5,773 bases of DNA from Saprospiraceae bacterium (GTDB lineage: Bacteria; Bacteroidota; Bacteroidia; Chitinophagales; Saprospiraceae): NCBI GenBank assembly GCA_020437045.1, contig JAGQWV010000755.1:1-5773 (forward strand), written 5' to 3'. Shown here in pieces: positions 1-5,136 of this stretch. Positions within the stretch are counted from its first letter, which is position 1; each line of letters starts with the position of its first letter. The notes beneath the pieces are model-generated. The model saw nothing but the letters and a program-made list of their open reading frames with translations, did no database searches and had not been told where the DNA came from. The translations under genes were made by a program, and so were the position numbers.

Positions 1-2
1 GG

Positions 3-455
3 CAATATAACTTTATTGACACCAGTTGGAACAAAGCAAAAAGCTATGGTGGTAAAGGATACTGGGGTTACCCTGTTGAATTTATCCCTGAAAAAAATGA
101 TCAATCAGCCCGTGCAGCTTTGGTTGCTGCGGATCCCTTTAGTTTGGCTTTAGGACGGCCCACGCGGGAAAATGTAACTACCAAAAGAAGTGATGAAGCT
201 ACACTGCTTCAGGCAATGATGCTCTCTAATGATGAGCTTCTTGCGGAGAATATTCGCAGAGGTGCCGATAAATGGCGGCACTTACCAGGAACGTCACAAG
301 AAAAGATCAGTGAACTATTTCTTCGCCTGATTGGTCGGTCACCGGAAAATAGAGAATTGAAAGTTTTGTCAAATGTGGTCGCTGACAATAAAAAGGAAAG
401 TTGGGAAGATGCAATATGGTCGATGGTTATGCTACCTGAATTTCACCTTATTTAA
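3..455 (+). CDS. DUF1553 (PSD1) domain protein, C-terminal part, 5' end outside window
   Basis: The frame is open from the left edge and gives 150 residues to a TAA stop, so this is the 3' end of a longer gene. The visible part matches the C-terminal half of DUF1553, also called PSD1, usually found with DUF1549 and often a cytochrome-c-like domain in large exported Planctomycete-type proteins. Family-typical blocks are ARAALVAADPFSLALGRPTRE (about residues 36-56), the run with LLQAMMLSNDELL, an ELFLRLIGRSPENRE block resembling the family's 'LYLRaLGRxPtxxE', and a closing WEDAIWSMVMLPEFHLI resembling 'WeDllWaLlNskEF'. A TTG at 120 lies inside conserved sequence and is not a plausible start. 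The gene stops 9 bases before the DUF1501 gene, the standard order for this pair, so the two are probably cotranscribed. The biochemical role of the family is not established; a part in breakdown or handling of complex carbohydrates is often suggested from context. Confidence 0.88.
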   Translation, partial: QYNFIDTSWNKAKSYGGKGYWGYPVEFIPEKNDQSARAALVAADPFSLALGRPTRENVTTKRSDEATLLQAMMLSNDELLAENIRRGADKWRHLPGTSQEKISELFLRLIGRSPENRELKVLSNVVADNKKESWEDAIWSMVMLPEFHLI

Positions 456-464
456 CAATTAGAG

Positions 465-1877
465 ATGTTTGGAGAGGTATCGAGAAGAAAATTTCTCAGT
501 AGAATGGGAACAGCTGGGCTGGCTGCCATGGGCACCATTCCCATCTTGTCTGGTTGTGGTCGGGCCAGCAGGGAAGCCAAAGCAGACCATGTCATTTTAC
601 TATGGATGGCCGGTGGTATGTGTCATACCGAGACCTTCGATCCGAAAAAATATACTCCCTTTGAGAAGGGGATGGAAAGCAAGTCCGTTTACAGTACTTT
701 CCCCGAAATACCCACAGTGATTGACGGTGTTTCCTTCAGCGAAGGATTGGAATCTATCGGTCAGGTTATGGACCGAGGTACCATCATCCGGTCATACCGT
801 TCAGCTGATCTGGGATTTATTCTCCACACCCGGCATCAATATCATTGGCATACTTGCTATGAACCACCTCAATCTGTGCAACCACCACACATCGGAGCCT
901 GGATAGCCAAAGAACTCGGGCCGGTAAATCCGGTTATGCCTCCATTTATTGACATTGGTCAGCGAATGACCGTTGGTGAAGGTGAAGAATTAAAAGCTTT
1001 TCATTCCGGAGGATTTCTAGGCTCGGAATATGGACCATTTGCCATACCGGATCCCAGCCAGGGACTCGACAGTGTCAGTCCACCCCGGGGAATGGATTTA
1101 TCCCGTTTCGAATCCCGAAATAAGCTATATCGTGAACTGATAAAGGCATCGCCATTTGGGGACTATGCCAGCTCCTATCATCAGGAATCCATGGAACGAG
1201 CGATGGAAAGATCCTATCAACTTCTAAAATCACCGGAAGTAGCCGCTTTCAATCTGGCGCTCGAACCTCAGGAAAAATATGATCTTTATAATACCGGACG
1301 GTTTGGCCTGGGTTGCCTGTTGGCCAGGAGACTTGTCGAGAATGGAGCGCGTTTCATCAGTGTTACCACGGAATATGAGCCCTTTCTTGGATGGGATACC
1401 CATGAAAATGGACATACCCGCCTCGTTGATATGAAAAGGCAAATTGATCGTCCTGTTGCCCAGTTGATTCTTGATCTGGAAGAGCGTGGACTTTTGGACC
1501 GTACGCTGATCATTATGGCTAGTGAATTTAGCCGGGATATGCTTATGGAGGGAAGGCCGGGAGAAAAAGTACAGGATCAGGTGGAAGTACCCGATAATGT
1601 CGAAGAATTGAAGCACTATGGCATGCATCGCCACTTTACCGATGGCAGCTCGATCTTACTATGGGGAGGAGGAATAAAAAAAGGGCATGTTATGGGAGAA
1701 ACGGCAGATGAAAGACCCTTTAAAGCAATCTCTAAGCCCGTTGTAATTGATGAGGTACATCAGACCATCTATCACTTATTGGGGCTGGATCCAGAAACAA
1801 ATTACGAAATTGAGGGACGTCCATTTTATACAACTCCAGATGGAAAGGGAAAACCGATATTAGAAGTCTTGGGTTAG
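465..1877 (+). CDS. DUF1501 family Tat-exported lipoprotein
   Basis: A complete 470-residue protein of the DUF1501 family, which lies in the alkaline-phosphatase/sulfatase-like superfamily. The N-terminus has a twin-arginine motif SRRKFL (residues 6-11), a short hydrophobic stretch and a lipobox LSGC with Cys31, which suggests Tat export and lipid anchoring. Family blocks follow in order: LLWMAGGMCHTETFDPK (45-61), GWDTHENG (309-316), MASEFSRD (351-358, where many members have EFGRT), a His-rich HYGMHRHFTDGSS (384-396, at the usual GRDHW position), LLWGGGIKKGHVMGET (398-412) and a C-terminal HQTIYHLLGLDP (432-443). The length is ordinary for the family. The ATG at 465 was chosen because it leaves the Tat motif at residues 6-11 and follows the DUF1553 stop by 9 bases; no strong ribosome binding site is visible. 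Asp, His and Glu residues in these blocks could bind metal, but enzymatic activity is unproven for the family. The DUF1553 neighbour is its usual partner. Confidence 0.92.
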   Translation: MFGEVSRRKFLSRMGTAGLAAMGTIPILSGCGRASREAKADHVILLWMAGGMCHTETFDPKKYTPFEKGMESKSVYSTFPEIPTVIDGVSFSEGLESIGQVMDRGTIIRSYRSADLGFILHTRHQYHWHTCYEPPQSVQPPHIGAWIAKELGPVNPVMPPFIDIGQRMTVGEGEELKAFHSGGFLGSEYGPFAIPDPSQGLDSVSPPRGMDLSRFESRNKLYRELIKASPFGDYASSYHQESMERAMERSYQLLKSPEVAAFNLALEPQEKYDLYNTGRFGLGCLLARRLVENGARFISVTTEYEPFLGWDTHENGHTRLVDMKRQIDRPVAQLILDLEERGLLDRTLIIMASEFSRDMLMEGRPGEKVQDQVEVPDNVEELKHYGMHRHFTDGSSILLWGGGIKKGHVMGETADERPFKAISKPVVIDEVHQTIYHLLGLDPETNYEIEGRPFYTTPDGKGKPILEVLG

Positions 1878-1958
1878 TGTGGTGGTTTGTCACCATTCCT
1901 CATTTTTATCAGAAAGAAGTTAAGAAGGCCGCAATGTCAAACAAACGACTGGTTTGGA
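1878..1958. other. Short spacer between convergent genes
   Basis: This 81-base gap separates the DUF1501 stop from the stop of the minus-strand glycosyltransferase gene. It marks the change from the DUF1553/DUF1501 module to the polysaccharide genes. No strong GC-rich hairpin with a T-run is visible, no attachment-site-like repeat was found, and the only dyad is the weak one listed separately. Confidence 0.6.
1942..1956 (-). terminator. Very weak candidate hairpin after the glycosyltransferase gene
   Basis: On the minus strand, just after the glycosyltransferase stop, CAAAC and GTTTG can pair as a 5-bp stem with a 5-base loop, followed by TTTG rather than a clean T-run. The stem is short and AT-rich, and such a dyad is expected often by chance. 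It is listed only because it is the sole dyad found in the convergent gap. Confidence 0.15.
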
Positions 1959-3191
1959 TCACAAAAACAATTTCCTCCAGAAACTTTTTCTCTTTTTATT
2001 TAGATCAACCTGCATTTCTCGATACCGATTCAATTCTTCGGTCAGTTGCTGATTTTCTCTTTTACGAGCATTTATTCCTTGGAGTAGTTCCCGTTTTTCT
2101 ATTTCCAATCCATTTATCTTCTGATTTAAATCCTGCAGTGATAGACCCATTTCTCTAATCCGATGTTCCAAATGATCTGAATGTACTTTTGACGCTTTTT
2201 GACTTAGGTCAAATGTGGAAAAGATTGCTTGCTCGATCGAATAGTCTATGCTGGCCGAATTCAAAGTAAATTTATTAATCAACTCATCATAGAGTATTTC
2301 AATTTGTTTAATATACAGATCAAAGGAGGCTTCCCTCCTGATTCTTTCCGTAACTGCTTTGCAATCTAAAGGATCATAATTATTCAGTTCTGCCAATAAT
2401 GTTCTAGGTTCAATGATTTTATTCATTGTTTTCATGCCAAAATTATATTTTCGAAAATATTCGAAATTAGAACTTGTGACCATCCCTCCCAATCCCCTAA
2501 AATCACAGACTATTACGGCAGCTCCACTAGCCATGGCTTCCATTGCTGATTTGCCTTTAGCAAAAATAATATCATAGTGGGGTAATATTCTTTCCGGATC
2601 CGCTATCGAATTTCCAAAACCCATACCTATTCCATCGATATCTATCCCAAAGTCGCGACAAGTTGACGAAATAATTCTATAGTGATTATCAGGTTTAGCA
2701 TAATTACTAAAAACCAGAGCTCGCTCAGGTTTATTCTTAAAAATATCCCGATGTCTAAATCTTGAGATATCCACCCAATTGTGCAGCACTTCAGTTTTTT
2801 CTCTTGGAATTTCGTATTGAAATAACTTCTCCAGACAAAGGGCATCGACTGCCACATATTTAGTGATCCTTTCCGAAACGGGAGGTATGTCACCATTAAA
2901 ACTATAATCATGTACAAAGTAAACGACCGGGCACTTTCTAAAAACATTCATCACCTCCATACATGGCAAAAAATGATGCGCATGAATAATATCAGGCACT
3001 GTTTTTAACATCTGAATGTTATCGGTCACATGTATCCCAAAGGATCGAATCTCATTTGCCAACATTCCGGTACGGGGTGAATATACCTCGATATGATGAC
3101 CATCGTCAAAAAGGGCCTTTGCCAAATCTCGGACAAATACTTCCGTTCCTCCGAGATTTTGCAACCAAATATTCGTAATTAAAATATTCAT
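1959..3191 (-). CDS. GT-B glycosyltransferase (GT4-like) with C-terminal coiled coil
   Basis: A complete 410-residue protein, probably cytoplasmic or at the inner membrane face, expected to transfer a sugar from a nucleotide donor during surface-polysaccharide assembly. The N-terminal Rossmann half is typical of GT4: MNILITNIWLQNLGGTEVFV with GGTE at 14-17, GHHIEVYSPRTG (31-42), DIIHAHHF (67-74) and a VLHNWVD linker (135-141). In the C-terminal half, FAKGKSAMEAMASGAAVIVCD (210-230) corresponds to the donor-binding EX7E region, but only Glu218 is present; the first Glu position holds Phe210. GLGGMVTSSNFEYFRKYNFG (233-252) follows, a block I recall from a GT4-like subgroup. About residues 336-400 are rich in heptad-like L, I and charged residues, consistent with a coiled coil, and the end KKRKSFWRKLFL is basic and amphipathic. 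The gene is 12 bases downstream of the PIG-L-like gene on the same strand. Donor and acceptor cannot be told from the sequence. Confidence 0.88.
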   Translation of the reverse strand: MNILITNIWLQNLGGTEVFVRDLAKALFDDGHHIEVYSPRTGMLANEIRSFGIHVTDNIQMLKTVPDIIHAHHFLPCMEVMNVFRKCPVVYFVHDYSFNGDIPPVSERITKYVAVDALCLEKLFQYEIPREKTEVLHNWVDISRFRHRDIFKNKPERALVFSNYAKPDNHYRIISSTCRDFGIDIDGIGMGFGNSIADPERILPHYDIIFAKGKSAMEAMASGAAVIVCDFRGLGGMVTSSNFEYFRKYNFGMKTMNKIIEPRTLLAELNNYDPLDCKAVTERIRREASFDLYIKQIEILYDELINKFTLNSASIDYSIEQAIFSTFDLSQKASKVHSDHLEHRIREMGLSLQDLNQKINGLEIEKRELLQGINARKRENQQLTEELNRYREMQVDLNKKRKSFWRKLFL

Positions 3192-3198
3192 TATTCGG

Positions 3199-3203
3199 CC
3201 TTT
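3199..3203 (-). promoter_or_regulatory. Ribosome binding site of the glycosyltransferase gene
   Basis: On the minus strand AAAGG lies 7 bases before the ATG, inside the 12-base gap after the upstream stop codon. It supports the ATG at 3191 as the start and translation from a shared mRNA with the PIG-L-like gene. It is a partial Shine-Dalgarno match only. Confidence 0.45.
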
Positions 3204-3971
3204 TCATCTCCTGTAATGTGATAGGGCTTCCACTATCGGCAAGATATGCTTTTCAAAATAAATTACACCTTTATATTCTCCTTCCAGCACTTTCTGCTTG
3301 CCGTATTCTTCATAGAATGGGTATTCAGTTTCCCAATCTTTTACCAAATAGGGAACTTTAACTGGTCTTAGTGTTTCTACTTGAAACATTTGCCTTCCAT
3401 ACTTTGCTATCGTCCTTTCGAAATCAGCCCTTATTTCTCGGTAATTATTGGCAGCAGAGATTTTTCGATCTAATTCGGTTTCTGTCAGATGAAGCAAAAG
3501 AGTATTTGATGAATCATCTTCATGATAGTCCCTTGGAGAGCCTTCCAACAAAAAATCATAGTTCATGATCTCTTTCCCAGTTCTTCGATGATAAATTTCA
3601 ACCATTGTATTTATCATATATCGACAAAGATCATGGGTAGGGTTAAATCCTTCGAGGGCATCACCTACCAACATTTCAATATTATGCTCGATCAAATCGG
3701 TTAAGATCTCATCAATTACGTCATGAATTAATTCGAGATCTTTTTGCAGGATGATCTGGTAGAGTTGTTGATCTGTAAAGCGCCCCATTATTTTTGAAGG
3801 AGTGGATCCAGTGGCTGAGATTAGCTCCAGTGAGCTAGTAATACGTGACGTATTCTTAGATCCCGAGCCATCTGTCAAGATATAAACTCTTGGCTTATAA
3901 ACCTCCAGAAACTTATAGATTCGTAATTCATGTGCAGGGTGACCAATTATCAGAGCTGTTTTCATCATCAT
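3204..3971 (-). CDS. PIG-L/LmbE-like deacetylase family protein with altered metal motif
   Basis: A complete 255-residue protein starting with three Met codons (any of which could initiate) before TALIIGHPAHELRIYKFLE. It resembles the PIG-L/LmbE fold, zinc enzymes that remove N-acetyl groups from sugars such as GlcNAc-PI or mycothiol precursors. The classic N-terminal HPDDE motif appears here as HPAHE (residues 11-15), and the distal His motif is in VGDALEGFNPTHDLCR (102-117), with His113. The first visible metal ligand His11 is kept, the usual second Asp is His14, and Glu15 is kept. Other features are an ILTDGSGSKNTSR block (31-43), where LmbE proteins have a 'TDG' turn, and a C-terminal part with no recognised domain (about 160-255). 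I recall HPGHELR-type homologues in marine bacterial polysaccharide loci, so this is probably a real subfamily and not a decayed gene. Deacetylase activity is inferred. It is the first gene of the minus-strand pair. Confidence 0.75.
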   Translation of the reverse strand: MMMKTALIIGHPAHELRIYKFLEVYKPRVYILTDGSGSKNTSRITSSLELISATGSTPSKIMGRFTDQQLYQIILQKDLELIHDVIDEILTDLIEHNIEMLVGDALEGFNPTHDLCRYMINTMVEIYHRRTGKEIMNYDFLLEGSPRDYHEDDSSNTLLLHLTETELDRKISAANNYREIRADFERTIAKYGRQMFQVETLRPVKVPYLVKDWETEYPFYEEYGKQKVLEGEYKGVIYFEKHILPIVEALSHYRR

Positions 3972-4055
3972 TTATATTTTGGGCTACCGTTTTAAAGCCG
4001 TCAGGTTAGCGGAGTTTAATAATATTAACAAGTCGATTCTTGCTGGTAGTGAGAG

Positions 4056-4091
4056 CGGTAAATCCTGAGCTTGTTCAAAGTACATTTACCG
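4056..4091. repeat. 8-bp inverted repeat enclosing a CCTGAGCTTGTTCAAAG element
   Basis: CGGTAAAT (4056-4063) and ATTTACCG (4084-4091) are perfect inverted copies separated by 20 bases. The spacer begins with CCTGAGCTTGTTCAAAG (4064-4080), which matches 14 of 17 positions of CCTGAGCTTGTCGAAGG, a short sequence I recall as a dispersed intergenic repeat in many bacterial genomes. The arrangement could be a dispersed palindromic repeat, a cruciform or RNA hairpin, or chance. Confidence 0.4.
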
Positions 4092-4097
4092 GCTTAT

Positions 4098-4110
4098 GAA
4101 CAGTCTGTTC
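4098..4110. promoter_or_regulatory. Perfect palindrome GAACAGTCTGTTC, possible operator
   Basis: Two 6-base arms, GAACAG and CTGTTC, flank a single T, giving a 13-base dyad 127 bases upstream of the PIG-L-like start and about 170 upstream of the sulfotransferase start. Its size and symmetry suit a dimeric regulator, but no regulator is encoded in the window. It is not a Gram-positive LexA box, since the GAAC and GTTC halves are 5 and not 4 bases apart. A dyad of this size can arise by chance in 300 bases. Confidence 0.25.
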
Positions 4111-4278
4111 TTCTATTAAGTCAACGGACAAAGGGTAGCTTTCACCACACCAAAATAGAAGAAAGACTTCATACCACTACATTCAAGTACAAATTCTTCT
4201 AAAAACTTGAAATACGTAAAGAATTAATAAACAAATTGTTTGGGATCAACAGCGCTTGATTTAACTTACTATATTGAC

Positions 4279-5136
4279 ATGGATATGACAGCACCATTCA
4301 TCGTCGGTGTCCCAAGATCCGGCACAACTCTATTGAGGATTATCCTGGATGCTCATCCTGATCTTTCCATTCCCCCTGAAACTGGATTTATTCCTAAATT
4401 TTGGCAACTCCAAAAATATGAACATGAGCTCTGCAAGGAAGATCTTGTTGCGCAAATAATGAATATTTTACTGAATACCCCAGACCATGCACCGGCATGG
4501 TCCGACTTCCATTTAAAGAAAGAAGATCTCATAAGCAATTTATATAGTATCGAATTTCTTTCCACTATTGAGGGTCTCAGATCGTTCTACCGTACTTATG
4601 CGAACAGATTTAATAAAAAGTATTGGGGAGACAAGACACCCGGTCATGCATTTTTTGTAAATCAAATTCTTGAAATGCTCCCTGAAGCTAAAATTATTCA
4701 TATGATCAGAGATGGGCGTGATGTAGCAGTTTCTCTACGCAATAAATGGTTTGGCCCTGGTCATCACATGGAAAAATTGGCTACTATCTGGTGCAATTAT
4801 ATTCAAGCTGCCCGAAAAGCAATACGTTCAAATCGTTATCTGGAAATTAGATTTGAAGACCTGATTACCTGCCTTGAAGACACCATAGCGAAAATCTGTC
4901 TCTTTCTCGGCCTGGAAATGCATGATTCTATGCTCCATTATTATCAAAAAAGTAGTGATAGATTAAACGAACATGTCAGCCGTTTTCAGAAAGACAATTC
5001 CTTGTTGGTTTCCAAAGCGCAACGAATGCAACAAAGCATGTTAACCACTCGGTGCTACCGACGAATACCCGTTGGCACCCTTATATTGCCTGATTTCATC
5101 CATAAAAATCTCCCGATAATTAATTCCGGCGTTTAA
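4279..5136 (+). CDS. Sulfotransferase (Sulfotransfer_3-like), C-terminus truncated
   Basis: Predicted to move sulfate from PAPS to a hydroxyl or amino group, probably on a polysaccharide. The 5'-phosphosulfate loop FIVGVPRSGTTLLR is at residues 7-20, PETGF at 33-37, YWGDKTPGH at 116-123, the 3'-phosphate-binding IRDGRDVAVSLR at 143-154 and RFEDL at 191-195, so the cofactor site looks intact. The ATG at 4279 is preferred over an in-frame TTG at 4240 because the family starts a few residues before the PRSGTT loop; the ATG at 4285 is also possible. The protein ends abnormally. The homologous part runs to about residue 254, and residues 255-285 are the reverse-strand reading of the lyase 3' end. 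The family's usual C-terminal block (a 'RIGRWR..LS..E' stretch ending in 'L..LGY') is missing. The gene may be a pseudogene or encode a shortened enzyme. It diverges from the PIG-L-like/glycosyltransferase pair. Confidence 0.82.
   Translation: MDMTAPFIVGVPRSGTTLLRIILDAHPDLSIPPETGFIPKFWQLQKYEHELCKEDLVAQIMNILLNTPDHAPAWSDFHLKKEDLISNLYSIEFLSTIEGLRSFYRTYANRFNKKYWGDKTPGHAFFVNQILEMLPEAKIIHMIRDGRDVAVSLRNKWFGPGHHMEKLATIWCNYIQAARKAIRSNRYLEIRFEDLITCLEDTIAKICLFLGLEMHDSMLHYYQKSSDRLNEHVSRFQKDNSLLVSKAQRMQQSMLTTRCYRRIPVGTLILPDFIHKNLPIINSGV
5041..5136. other. Tail-to-tail antisense overlap and probable recombination junction
   Basis: The sulfotransferase frame continues 96 bases into the 3' end of the lyase gene. 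The lyase stop (TTA on the plus strand at 5041-5043) coincides with the point where sulfotransferase similarity fades, and the two frames share codon boundaries. The lyase C-terminus here (IFMDEIRQYKGANGYSSVAPSG) looks like genuine lyase sequence, so the lyase claim to this stretch is stronger. No IS end or target duplication is visible; a 6-base direct repeat CAAAGC occurs at 5013-5018 and 5032-5037. Confidence 0.55.

Larger units (their letters stand above)
3972..4278. promoter_or_regulatory. Divergent intergenic region with probable promoters for both sides
   Basis: This stretch separates the start of the PIG-L-like gene (minus) from the chosen start of the sulfotransferase (plus), so promoters for both are expected here. 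I could not find a convincing -35/-10 pair or a Bacteroidota-type TTTG/TAnnTTTG pair on either strand. It contains two inverted repeats, listed separately, and an AT-rich 3' half from about 4140. A third short dyad, TTCAAG (4182-4187) with CTTGAA (4206-4211), is also present. No coding sequence or tRNA was recognised. Confidence 0.5.

Noticed and set aside
1230..1634. Open frames on the minus strand across the DUF1501 gene
   Set aside because: They lie wholly opposite strongly conserved DUF1501 coding sequence and their translations show no recognisable domain.
1877..2158. A 93-codon plus-strand frame beginning at the DUF1501 stop
   Set aside because: Most of it is antisense to the glycosyltransferase coiled-coil region, and the product has no recognisable motif.
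4182..4211. TTCAAG/CTTGAA inverted repeat with an 18-base spacer
   Set aside because: Six-base arms with a long spacer in AT-rich DNA are expected by chance.
4240..4278. TTG at 4240 as the sulfotransferase start
   Set aside because: It adds 13 residues before the family's usual start, has no ribosome binding site, and ATG codons at 4279 and 4285 fit the homologous N-terminus better.
5049..5061. Hairpin TCGGT-gct-ACCGA near the lyase 3' end as a terminator
   Set aside because: It lies within the lyase coding sequence, has only a 5-bp stem and no T-run on either strand.
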